A DNA stretch of 64,000 bases, from the NCBI GenBank assembly GCA_012295275.1, contig CM022673.1:23537081-23601080 (forward strand), given 5' to 3'. How positions within the stretch are numbered: position 1 is the first letter of the stretch; each line of letters starts with the position of its first letter. The position numbers and the translations under genes were made by a program. Below the pieces are notes generated by a model. The model was not told the origin of the DNA. It worked only from the letters and a program-made list of their open reading frames with translations, and did not search any database. This DNA comes from Chrysomallon squamiferum (Eukaryota; Mollusca; Gastropoda; Neomphalida; Peltospiridae). Shown here in pieces: positions 13,270 through 42,800 of this stretch.

Positions 13270-13560
13270 TAAGTGAGAAAACAAATGTCAAATTATGTGA
13301 TTAAACAGATAATAAAACGGAAGTGGACGTGGGCAGGACACATCAGTAGAATACAAGATAACCGATGGATATTGCACATGACCACTTGGAACCCGTATGA
13401 CGGAAAACTGGCAGAGGATACAGCTAGACTGGAAGATGTGGGAACACCATGTTGAGGCTTTCGTTCAACAACGGGACTCAGTGATGACGATGAAATTAAA
13501 CAAAAATGTGAAACCAAACCAGCAAAATTGACAGGTTGTTTACCTCAACAACCACGCAGG
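13270..13560 (+). mobile_element. LINE fragment: C-terminal tail of an endonuclease-reverse transcriptase
   Basis: The translation KRKWTWAGHISRIQDNRW, then TTWNPYDGK, then QLDWKM, matches the widespread tail found after non-LTR reverse transcriptases (KWRWAGHIAR...DNRW...W.PRDGKR.RGRP). The frame is broken several times. It directly follows the ferritin exon copy. Confidence 0.7.
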
Positions 13561-14032
13561 GGAACTAAACCGAATGTTATTTGTGTAAAGTGTATTATTT
13601 CATATGGAAAAATAATTTTTATATTGAAGCTTGGTGTCATCTAGCCGATAAAAATAAATAAATAAATAAAAATATGAATATAAAATAAAGCAAAATAAAA
13701 ACAAATTATTTACGACATGATCAGACAGGTTAATTTCAAGTTTAAAAAAAAAAAAAAAAAAAAAACATTTTAAGGACCTGTTTTAACATCTTATTATATA
13801 TATATTTTTTATCAGTGGTAATGTAACTACGCATATTTCACCGTTTTCTGTTGGTGATGATACTTTACTGTACCAATTATCATTAGGTACGAATTAAATA
13901 GTTCGTAAACCATTGGTCTGTTTATATCATTGGTCAAACCCAGTAAACAGAATAAATTAAATCAGGTTAGAGTAATCTGCCCTTAACTTGTGGCCTACTT
14001 ATTGTGCGAAAAGATTCATAGCTGGTGTAAAT

Positions 14033-15177
14033 ATGTCTTTGGTGCGCCAGAATTATTCTGAAGAATGCGAAGCAGGGATAAATCGTCAGATAAATATGGA
14101 ATTGTATGCGAGTTATGTGTACCAGTCATTGGTAAGAACAAACAGAATTCCATCATTTATGTTCAAAAATCACGTGACAAATCTGCTCACATTCCACGGG
14201 CGCGCACACACGCACATAAACACAACAAAGTGCGCGTGTAAAATTTACTTTTTGAACATACTCATTAATGTCAAATTTTAATACTGAATTTCACATAGAT
14301 GCATTGATTTTATGGACTTTGAAAAATATATATTTTTTTCTTTTAAATGTAAAGGTACTGATTTACCGATGTATATAAATTTTATGCAGCGAAGAAGTTT
14401 CACATTGAAATTTTGTTTCGGGTGTATTTCATAGTGTATGTGTGTGTGTAATTATGTATATATATATATATTTTTTTCCCTTCCAATTAGGCATATCATT
14501 TTGACCGTGATGATGTGGCACTTGCAGGCTTTTGTGAATTTTTTAGAAAGCAATCAAGTGAAGAACAACAACATGCAGATATACTGATGAAATACCAGAA
14601 CAAGCGTGGAGGGCGAATAATGCTGCAAAATATACAGGTGTGAATTTATCTTCTGTTCAACGTATTCATCATTATTTACAAGTTTTTACTGTTCATTAGT
14701 GAGAAACAATGTTTTATGTTTATTATTGATATTTCATACTTTTACTAGTATTACTTCAATTTCTGTAGAAACCAAAGCAGGATAACTGGGGTTGTGGTTT
14801 GGAGGCTATGCAGGCTGCATTGGCTTTGGAGAAAAGTGTAAACCAGTCTCTCATTGATCTGCACACTGTTGCTGATAATGCCAATGACAGTCATGTAAGT
14901 AAAAATCAATTTTCTTCAACTGCTTGTAGAGTCATCATGAATCTCTGATGGTTAATAGTTTTTAGGTGTTACAAATATTCAGAAAAGGTGTAAAAATTAA
15001 CAATTATTTTTGCTGGTTTTTCAGATGTGTGACTTCCTGGAGGATCAGTTTCTAAAAGAGCAAGTTGATTCAATTAAACTGATCTCTGACTTTGTAACTA
15101 ATCTCAAACGAGTTGGACCAGGCATGGGAGAGTATTTGTTTGATAAACACACTCTTCATCATTATGTAAACATTTAA
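14033..15177 (+). CDS. Ferritin, heavy-chain-like subunit with a full ferroxidase centre
   Basis: Four coding exons: 14033-14131, 14491-14637, 14769-14894 and 15025-15177, all GT-AG, giving 174 residues. Ferritin forms a 24-subunit shell that oxidises Fe(II) and stores Fe(III). The ferroxidase ligands of H-type chains are all present: E23, Y30, E57/E58, H61, E103 and Q137. The signature stretches [22 protein letters not shown] and EYLFDKHTL are also present. There is no signal peptide, so it is a cytosolic type. The start codon fits the family N-terminus (MSLVRQNY). Animal ferritin mRNAs often carry a 5-prime iron-responsive element; none is visible immediately upstream, so any would lie in an unplaced leader exon. 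It converges with SPT5. Confidence 0.95.
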
Positions 15178-15529
15178 TACGTAGTATTTTAGTATTAGTT
15201 TGACAGATTTTAAAGTATCATGGGCTTTTTTTTTTATGTTTCTTTTTGCTGTTTTGTTTGTCTCTTTAATAGCATACACTAAATACCTCTCATTTAGATG
15301 TATTAATTAATGTGATACCCTATTTGTATGAAAGTTGAAATGTTAAAACCACTTAATGATTAATAATGCAAAGGTGTTCAGTGCATTTATTAGTCATTAT
15401 TCAGTTAGCATCTATTGTCTTTTAAACATTAAAAATTGTTAAACGATAATTTAAATTTATTTAAACTGAAGCATTTTTCGGTGCTCTTTCTTTTTGACAT
15501 TAATTTTTCATTTACTTGTTGATTATTGT

Positions 15530-15539
15530 AATAAATAAA
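15530..15539 (+). other. Candidate ferritin polyadenylation signals (two overlapping AATAAA)
   Basis: AATAAATAAA lies about 350 bp after the ferritin stop, in the sense orientation. It is a plausible 3-prime end but one of several AT-rich options. Confidence 0.35.
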
Positions 15540-16932
15540 TATTATCTGAAAATTAATTTGTCTTAAATTTTTTACCATGTGGTAATGCAGATACTGGTTA
15601 CTCTTCCAATATCAACACTAGTTCAAGATTTTTAAAGCACTTCTTTGCACTGTTTTCTTTTTCTTTTTGAAAGTGGACAGAATGGCAAAGTATTTGGGAT
15701 ATCTAGAAAATTTAATATTGATATAAAAAGCTGGTACTTTGAGCCATGAATGTCTTAATTTTGTAGAATTTTTTTAAAGTTCTGGATTAAAAGATACAAC
15801 TTAATATTGCAGCATTCAGAAAAATCAGGCTGCCATCAGTTCTAAGCAACCTAAATTACACATTAAAATTAAGGAGAATTCACCCTTTAAAATGTTTAAT
15901 AACCAAGGAATACTAGTCTAAAAAAAATCAAACTTGGATTTAATTCATACTGTTTAGGTTACAATTTTTTATTTTTTGTTGACTGAAAAGAAATTAATAT
16001 ATTTTTTCTACAGTCAAAACCTGCAAATTATTTTAAAATATTCCTACAATGAAATCGGGAATGATAACTTGGAACAGCAGATGATAAGCTTTCACTACAT
16101 ATGTTATTTTATTTAGTGTAAATAAACAATAAAATAAATTGATGGGTGGTCTTCCACTTTTTTTTTCTTCTGTAACATGAGATAATCAGTTCAATGTCAA
16201 GCTTAACCTACATTAATGCTAACATAAACAAAACTTGAAAGAAGCAAGTAAACATCCAGCTGAATGCTCAACTAGAAAAGACCAACAATGGCATTCCATC
16301 TTTCTCACAAATGTATGAAGATAATGGTGTCCATCTTGATTAAGCATTTGTTTTGTTGTTTCTATGTTTAAAAAAAAAAAATAATAATAATATAAATAGT
16401 AATTTTTAGGCATCATATAGTCTACCTCACTTGATAACTACAGGGTTTTTCAAATTTGAGCTCTGTTGTATCAACAGTTTTATTTTCAAGTGGCTTGAAA
16501 TCTGGCATGCTTTATGCAAACAGTTAAAATGTGTTATTTTTTGCTAATGGACTCAGTAATTTTACTTGTTAGGTCCATCCTGCACATTTTATAATTGTTA
16601 ATTTTAAATATTTGAATGTACATATATTTCCTAAAAGACATAGCATTGTAAATGTCTGTTTCTCTCCATCTCTGATTGCATCACTCTCTGTATGTGTATG
16701 TGTATGTATATTAATAAAGCATGTTTTTAAACATTTATTGATAAAGTGTAATTTAAAGAAAGATTGGTTTACACAAATTAAAAGAAATATTATCATAATG
16801 TAACCAAATGTTCTCAGATGTAGTTGGTAATCATTGTCAGCTATTAGTAATCTTTTAATCTTTTACTGAAAAACTTCTGAAATTTTTTCTTCTGTGACAA
16901 CTTGTGGGCAAGACTGGATCCACTTTAAAGCT
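15540..16932. other. Convergent intergenic/UTR space between ferritin and SPT5
   Basis: AT-rich, with no recognisable exon. The SPT5 3-prime UTR must occupy part of it. A minus-strand AATAAA overlaps the SPT5 stop region near 16932. Confidence 0.4.
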
Positions 16933-34209
<17,277 letters not shown>

Positions 34210-36250
34210 CTTGTATCACTAAAACATAAACATATCACATTAGAGATTATCCATTACACAGCATAGTCTTAGATAATTTATCTTTTATTAATAATTATTT
34301 ACATGTTTTTATTTTAATGGTTATAAAAAAATTAAAATTTTTAAATATATATCAAAAGTTATTTAAAAAGATGTTTTACTGTTGTTATTATTATTTATTT
34401 ATTTACCTTCTTTTCTTTTTTTTACTTTTTTGTGAAAAATAGCTGAGAATATTCTGTTACTTTTAAAAGAGTTGTTGGGAATAAAAGACAAGTTCAAATT
34501 TATAAATTATAATATTAGTTATTTTAAAAATTAGGCAAGGTTACTGAGCAAATGTTATGAAAAATAATAAACAGTCTAAAGCAGTAAAGGTTAAAACCAA
34601 AATTATTAATGTATTCTGTTACAATTGTTTTAAATGGATTGAACATTTTCTTCAGGTGTTATGAATACAATAAAAACGATTACAGACGATTATCAACTTA
34701 TGGCCAATGTGTGCATGTGACAGTTGCTGCAACTAAAACTAGGTTCAGTCAGTGGATACTCAGTATTGTTATTGTGTTCATTTCTAAATGTTCACCTGCT
34801 TTTATTTATGTCTAACAATTCATACTTGTGTGATGTCACTTGTGCTTAACTGGACATTCTTACTTGGTAAATTGTTTACAGAAATGGGAACTGTTTAATT
34901 CTTTAAATGTTCTCAACAAAACAGAAAAACAATATTAAATTTTATCTCTAAGAGGGAATTCATTTCACTTTGTAACACTGTGATGTCACTTTTGGTTTTG
35001 GTTTTTAAAAAGACAGCACCAGTAACCACAAGCAGTGACATCTTTGGTTCACTTCCCAGCATCAGTGATCAATAAATATTTTATTGTTGGTGTTTGTTTT
35101 GGTTTGATGGGTGTTTTTTTTTTTGTGTTTTTTTTAATGCAAGCAGTGTTTGACTGAAACTATTTAAAAGGTTTACTAAAAACAAAATGAATACATATAT
35201 GTATCATTTATGGTCGAGGTAATATATAGACAGCACCTCTCATTTTGTTATATTTAATTTTGTTTGACACCCAGTAGCCATTATATTTTTTTGTGATGTG
35301 GTGTCGTTAAACATTCATTTATTCAGAGAGTACTATACACCCAATAATATTTTATTATATAAATGTAGTTTTTCCCTGATCTGCATCCAAATCAACCTAT
35401 GACCAATAGCTCAGTACAGAACATAGTTGCAAGTTGACAACCGTCTGTACTAAAAATATGTTACAATTATTGTTCTTAATTTAGAAGTTTTTGGCACAAC
35501 ATAAAATTTGTCTGTATTATTACAATAATTTATGTACATGCAAAAATATCCTTGTAACAGTAAAGTCCAGTAAACAATGTTCATCGGTTTTTGGAAAAGT
35601 ACACTTTCTGATTAGTTTTAAAAAATAAAAAATAAATAAATAAATTAAAAAATTAAACATTTACATTTCCAAAAATAGTTTTCTGTCACACACAAAATTT
35701 CAGTTTTTAGGATCCTTTTTGCAGGTTGATACCACTTTGGATGTCCAGATACTCAGACAGTCTGGCTACCTTTATGAAGTCATGAATTATCTGACATTAG
35801 AAAGTTTAAAATGTCCTTTCTATATCTTTATTAGGTGTTAAACAACAACAATAAAAATAAAAATAAAAATATCACAGCAAAATTGTACCTTTGTCAAGTT
35901 TATATATATATATATATATATAATTCTTTAGAGTAATAAAAATGAATGTACCTAATACTAACTGTAACAATAATACTAACACATCAAGTTTAACACTTTG
36001 ACTTTGAGTTGGATTCAATATAAATTATAATTATTCAGAAACGGAATGATCATATTTTGTAATCAACATATTTCTTCCATAATTTTATTTAACATGTATT
36101 CAAAACTAACAATTAACTCATTTTAAGGAAAACGTTCTAAGCTCGGCTAACTAGATGGTAATTTTTATTTCTGCTGTCCGGAATTTTATTTTAACGTTTT
36201 CCTCGTAAATATAATGATAATTATACTATTTATAGTGATAATACTAAATA
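34210..36250. other. SPT5 upstream region, probable 5-prime leader intron
   Basis: Just before the SPT5 start codon, the minus strand reads TTTTAG then TGATACAAGATG, an acceptor-like context. The 5-prime UTR is therefore probably split, with a leader exon further upstream. No coding exon was seen. A (TA)n run lies at 35900-35922. Confidence 0.35.
35262..35330 (+). mobile_element. Possible SINE tail
   Basis: GACACCCAGTAGCCA, then GATGTGGTGTCGTTAAACAT, then TCATTTATTCA resembles the 3-prime end (GGTGTCGTTAAACATTCATTCATTC) of a SINE I remember from molluscs. Only about 70 bp is visible. Confidence 0.4.
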
Positions 36251-36299
36251 ACATCATCATCATGAACATGAGATGAAAGTAAACAAAAATGCTTTATAA

Positions 36300-36600
36300 T
36301 ATACTTTACTATGCAGTATCATAATAAAGTGTTCTTACCATGAACAAAATAAAATAATGTAATACTTTATCCTTCTATATGGTTCGTTGTTTTTATTTTA
36401 AATAGGGAAGCAATTAAGTTTTTAATATAAATAAATACCCAAAATATATGCATCAAAAGTCGAAAACGAACTTCCTGTAGTTTTTCTCGCGTTCAACGAG
36501 AAAACGTGAGATTCTTCAACTGGTGATCCTATACGTCGAATCGGGTGTTAAGTCGCATTTTGGGGTTTAATCTATAAATATTCATATTCCTTATGTTATA
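36300..36600 (-). promoter_or_regulatory. Possible SPT5 promoter/leader exon region
   Basis: A local rise in GC, with CG dinucleotides around 36460-36560, contains an ETS-type site (ACTTCCTG at 36470-36477) and a downstream minus-strand donor-like CATGGTAAGAAC near 36335-36346. This is inference from composition and motifs; no transcription start can be seen. Confidence 0.2.
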
Positions 36601-37599
36601 AAACGCAATTCTGTCGGCATTCCCACTTCCATAACTTGTATATGGAAAAACAGGACTAGATGAATATCAGTAAAAGGAAAATTCCAAACCAGTGGTTCAT
36701 AAACGCCTTTCAAAAATTGTTAACATTTATATTTTTTATGTTGGAATCATTAGATACGGTTTTTAATAATTGTAGCCTTTTTTTCTGTCAAAATAAAAAA
36801 CTATGACAACAGAATAGTTTTTTCATGCTAGCTTGAAATTCGATATTGGGAACTGATATACAACGTAAAGCTTCATTTAGTATAAACGTTTGCAACAAAC
36901 ATTTGTAATCAACGCGCACACATACACACACACAAATCAGTTAAATGTAATTATAAAATGATTTCTATAATTTATGGAATAATAGTCGGTACGAAAAATT
37001 GTCCAATGGATGTATCTAGCTGTTTACACGATGAATTTTAAACAATAATTATAACAGCGAAAACAATAATGATTATGATGACGATGGTTGTACAAAACGT
37101 ATTCCCTATACTTTCTGCAGAGACCTTGCTGTAAATTGACATTAATTCGTTAAATAACACTAATGATGATGTATGTTCTACATGTATTTCTAGATAGAAG
37201 AATTCATATTAATAAAAGGTATTCATGACATGTATCTAAATTCAGAAAGCAGAGAATCTAAACAACAGCGCACAGTATCGTCAGTATTTGATTTAATTTG
37301 ATTTATTTATTGATTTATATATTTTTAATTTTCGGCGTATTCTTCTTAATGAATAATTTCATATAAAATTTGTAAAAAATTTACATAATTATTAAGCGTT
37401 TATTTTCTTCTTTTTCTAAGATTTTTATTTTATTTTTATTTTTTATTTTATTATTTATTTATTTTCTCTTTTTTCATTTTAAGAGTCACAATAAATAAAT
37501 AAGCAAAGAAGTAAATAAAATAAAATAAAATAAAATTTAAAATAATAACAAAATGAATTCAAGAAATAAATGTAAAGATAAAAATAATAAAAAAAAAAA

Positions 37600-37636
<37 letters not shown>

Positions 37637-39061
37637 GTATTAATAATAATAATAATCGTCATCATCATCATAATCATAAAAATAAAAACTTAGGAAAGAG
37701 AAGAAAATTTTCCAGTAAAATGTTTTACTATCAACAAATACGTACGACTGTATTAAAACTTATCTATTACTACAAATTATTTATTCTTCAACGATATTAC
37801 TGTTTGTTTGTTTCTGGCGACCAGAGTTCATTGATAATAAAATATGAATATAAAATAATATTGTTACAAAATATTTGAATAAACCCTTATAACTATACGT
37901 GTGACTGTGGTGCTGCAGCTAAAGCTGGGTTCATCCTTCTCTGATGACACTTGTCAACGAGTATTAGGTACATTACTCGTCACCGTGTTCATACTCAGTC
38001 TTCTCGCTGTTCAACATTCGAGTGCATTTCGGAATTTTTTAATTTTTTTATATCATACTTTGCATGTTGTCAATACCAGCGCTGACTGCATTCCATGATT
38101 GTTTTATCTGTCCATTATCCATGTATTTTGGTATCATACATGATAAGATAATGAGAAGCCATTTAGAACTCAACAAAGCAGAAACGCAATGTGTATGTTT
38201 ATTAAGAAAACGATTCGACCAGCTACTCAAAATAGCGATAACTTTGCACCATTTATTATTAAAAGTCTGAAATAATTTAGCTAACTAGGTTTAACAAAGA
38301 AGGGTTTTGTTTAACAGCAACCTATTAATATATACTTGCCTTCATTATATATATATAAAACTTGATTAGCCAATCACTAAGTACTAACTAAACTTTGATG
38401 CTCAGTAACTGTTTGGATCCATAATGTAAATGAATGAGCTTGTATTAATTTTATTTTATATCATTTACACTTTATTTCCATGTCTGATTACTGCTGATTA
38501 TACAAACAAGTAGGTTTCTATTTATGATGACATTGTTTATTTATTTATTTTTTAAAATCATCCCATGGTTGTTTCACACAATAAAAGCAGAGGTTAAGAC
38601 TTCTGATTTCGCACATAATTTTATCGAAACGTTTTCTTTCAACACAGTAAAATCAGCTTTCACGGGATGGATACCGATAGCAATGTATGTTCTGAACTGA
38701 AATGTCCAGTTTACCCGACAACTCATAATTACAAGCTGAGTAATGCCAATTTGTCTTTAGTCTCCAAAAATAAAATTTGTTTTTCTTCTTCCTCACATTG
38801 GTGAGCTATTTCAAGTTTGCAAACCAAATTTAATTTGCGAATCAGATGCAAACTTTGTCTCCATCATTTTTTGTATAGCTCTAAACTAGGAGCGGATCTT
38901 TCGTGAAACTTATCCTCCAGAGACCCTAACTCCGGTGCGATCTCAACAGCTTATGGTCTAGATTGCTTAAACATTTTAAGGACTACTTTGTCTCCAAAAA
39001 ATTTTAGATTGTAAGAAAGCTGACATATGAAATAACTGCACATGAATATTTTGTTAGAAAA

Positions 39062-39110
<49 letters not shown>
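39062..39110. repeat. (CA)n microsatellite
   Basis: An uninterrupted AC dinucleotide run. Confidence 0.95.
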
Positions 39111-39111
<1 letters not shown>

Positions 39112-39364
39112 ATATTTTGCAAAATATGCTGTATGTAGTATATTTAAAATAAAAATTTTATTCACTGTCGTCTTTCCTATATTTTGTTTCATTATTCAAT
39201 GATGCACAATGCATGTATGACAATATAACATTTGACGATTACCTCATTGCTGGTTGCTAATTGGCCGCGTAACATATCAAATTTCAGAACCCTGGAACTG
39301 TAGGTTTGCTGCTGATGTAAACGTACAATAATAACAGTCCAGTTATTGTTATTATAATTGCATA

Positions 39365-39366
39365 AA

Positions 39367-39420
<54 letters not shown>
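39365..39420. repeat. (CA)n(GA)n microsatellite upstream of E78
   Basis: A pure AC run turns into a pure AG run, about 430 bp before the E78 start codon. Read directly. Confidence 0.95.
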
Positions 39421-39423
<3 letters not shown>

Positions 39424-39847
39424 TGGGCGTTTTATCATCAGCGAGTTACTTAGAACGCAAAGCATGATGGTAAAAATACGACGGACTGTTGAGATTGCGG
39501 TGTGGTTTAGCTGCCATATTGACCCGCATTTGGTTGTTTTGGTGAAGATTTAATGCACTGGTGTGTTTTGTTATTCTGGATGTACGGCATGTGCATATTA
39601 ATTATGTATGCACAAATGACCGATAATCGATCAAAGTTAGTTAATTAAGGTAAATGCATAAGGAACCAAACAGTTTTTGTTTTGTTAATTATTATTATTA
39701 TTTCTTTCTTTCTTTCTTTTTTTTTTTTTTTTTAAACAAAAACTCGTTTGTGCATTTCTTTGTTCTTGCCGAGGTAGATATCGGTATGTTTTTAACAACT
39801 GTCAGTACGTTTTAGTTGGAGTGGGTGTGACGTTTTGAAGCTGGAGT

Positions 39848-42800
39848 ATGGACACCCTTGACAATCCTAACTGTCGTTTGGACGAATCTTTGGAACTAGC
39901 CGATAAAGCTTTGAAGTCTAGCGAGATTACGTCACTGGACATGGGATCGGAGTTTTTACCAGTCAGCTGTAGCTCTACGTCCTACGACTACGGCAACACA
40001 TGGGATACTCAAGCTTCCACGTCGTCGTCGTCGTCGTCGTTAGCAGAAACATCAAAGCAAAACATTGGCTTTTCGCCACAAAAACAAAATCTGGATGGTA
40101 AGCGTTATATTTCACTTTTTCAGTATTTGTTGTTGTACAATCGTCACAATGTATTGTTAGTTTATTATTTCCTTTCAAAGGTATAATCAGATCATAATGT
40201 TGTTTTTTAACCCCTTGTTTTCTTTGTTTACACTGAATAATATAGCACGTCAATAATATGGTAATCCAAGCTTAAAGCATCTTAATTTACCATTATCTAT
40301 TACTTTGCTTTTGTCAGATATATATTTTTTTCAGTCATGAACATCAGTTTTCACATCTTTACACCAGTATGGTTTAATTTAATACATTTTTTTTGCTTTT
40401 AAATCTACAGCAATATTTCTGATATATCATGGATAAATTTATTCACACTGTTTTAATAAAAAAGAAGTTGATTTTCCAATAGCCTCAAAGTTTAGCACTC
40501 AGATTATTCAAAATGTATAATGTTAGATTTAGTTTATGCACTGTTCAAAGAATGTATTAGGCTTAAAGTTCTGCCAGATAATGGTATAGTTAACTTAGCA
40601 GAGTGATCTGAAGGGAATCAGAAATAAAGAATCCATAGACCAAAGGAAAGTATCAGTCCCGTTCTTCCATAAGTTATATTATTTTGATAAAGGTTTCACA
40701 GCAAAAGCATTGAGCTTGATTAGTGAAGGCAGATATTTTTCACACTGGCCATGGCTAAGATCAATATTAAAACTGTTGTTGTAGTTCCAAGTATTTAAGA
40801 TATTTCATGGTAGTTTTATTTAAGTAATATTCTAAGATTATTTTACTGTAGTAGAGTATCACTAATTAGCTTGGGTGATTTGAAGAGAAGAGGAGCTCCT
40901 AGCTGACTGTCTTCATGTAAACTTTGTAAAGATAACAATCGATCATATTTCAGTTTACCAAAAAAGTATTTTGAAAAGTACATTATGATCAAAATAAAAA
41001 GGTTTATGGCAATAAAAATTAAAATGACAAAAATGAACAAAAATACCTACTACAGTGGTACCTTTACTTAGGAGTACACCAACTTGCATGTTTTCTGAGT
41101 TACGAGTAGTTACCCAGTCAATCTTTTGCTTTGAGTTACAAGGCAAAATCTGTGTTATGAGTGTGCTTCAGATATGCTGCCACTAGTTGGTGGTGCAACA
41201 AACAACACAACATCATGCCAGCATCCCGAGTGTTACTCATTTACTTCACGTTGATACCTTGCCATGGAAGCATTTCTGTTGTTTTGTTTTGTGCAGTATT
41301 TTGCCAAATGTATTTTTCCTGACCATGAATCCTAAGAAAGCAAAGGACAGTGCTGAGAAGAAGCAGATGATGTCCATTGAATTAAAGCATGAAATAATAG
41401 AAAAACATGAGTGAGATGTACATGTAGTCAACTTGGCTAGGCAGTGCGTTCTTTGATGTGTACCATACTGAAGCAGGAGTCAATAAAGGCTATAATTCCA
41501 GCCAAGTTGTCTGATTTCCAAGAAAAATACACTTTACAAAACCAAATTATTTCTTTATATTCTCATTTATTTTGTTTTTATACAATATTTGTTAGTTAAA
41601 AATACATATTTCTTATTTAAAAACATGTTACAAAAAACTGTGGTGTTTTTGGGGGCACTGGAACAGAATAATGGTATTTCAATTAATTTCAGATGGGAAA
41701 ATTGATAGATACATGAGCAAATTGAGGTATGAGCTTGGTCATGGAATGAATTAAACTCATAAGTCAAGGTACCACTGTTCATTGATTTTTGTGGGTGAAT
41801 TATTTCACAAAATGAGTTTATGACATTTCATTGGCACCAAAGTGCCCATACCTGTCAAAGACACTTTACTTCCTTTATCACTGATAGATCATTTTCTTTT
41901 TGTTATTCTGCAGCTGATGTTATAGTGGCACAATCACTGACACTTTGCTCACTGTGCTTTTGTTGCTCTTTTGTGTTCTTCAGCAAATAGTGTTTGTTTG
42001 AGGCAATGTGACAGTGTTATCATTGCTTCCAAAAAAGTGATCACTATAAAATTTCCACCACATTTTGAAGCAGCACCCTAAGTGCATTGATTGTGCCCCA
42101 TATTTCACTAAGAATATTGTCCAGACTGTCAGCAGTTGAGAAAACTTTTGCATTAGTTATTTATAACTGAATTCCCTATTCATAATTTACTACTCAGGCA
42201 CTGATTGACAGTTCAGTGTATTGTTAAACCACTACCTTCCAACTGATTGGTAGTAGTAGTAGATTAAATGGATTGAGGACAAACCTGAACATCTATGCAG
42301 ATACATGCCTCTAAACATGTATAATACATTTACAAACAATTAAATGTAATTGTTCATTTTAAAGCATCTAATGTTTATCAAAAATTATAATGTATCAGAA
42401 AGTTATGGGTAGAGTTCAGTTATTAAATAAATTTAAACTTTTGTACAATGATCTGCTTGAATAACACATATTACAGATGAGAGGATGTACATTTGGGATG
42501 ATAGTGATCTAAAGGGAAGTGTAAGGATAAGTTGCATTGTTGAAGACAACTGAAAACAGACAATAATTTCTTGCAATTGATAATACCCAGGTACGGTAGG
42601 TTTTGTCCACATTTACAATAAGAGATTGGAGTTTTGTCTTTGCACCCTAATGATTGCTGCAGATTAGAAAAAGAAGTAGACTTTTGTGTTTTTGCAGCAT
42701 ATAATATGTGATAGTACACACATTTATTCTCAATATTATTATTATTTTTTAACCATACATATCTAATCCCAGATACAACTGTTTTTCAAAAAAGCCAGTG

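Larger units (their letters stand above)
36601..39847. other. Intergenic region upstream of the E78 gene
   Basis: It contains AAT repeats (about 37590-37660), a (CA)n run (39062-39110) and a (CA)n(GA)n run (39365-39420). Short frames at 37901-38270 are unrecognised. The roughly 400 bp before 39848 are somewhat GC-richer and presumably carry the 5-prime UTR and promoter. Confidence 0.35.

Noticed and set aside
13861-14032. Possible iron-responsive element 5-prime of ferritin
   Set aside because: CAGTG at 13815 has no pairing flanks or bulged C, and no other candidate loop is found close to the start codon.
39192-39380. Open frames over CA/GA and other dinucleotide runs here and at 10209-10642, 16569-16803, 25077-25424 and 53001-53222
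   Set aside because: Produced by simple repeats; residues such as runs of VCVC, YIYI or THTH are not protein signals.
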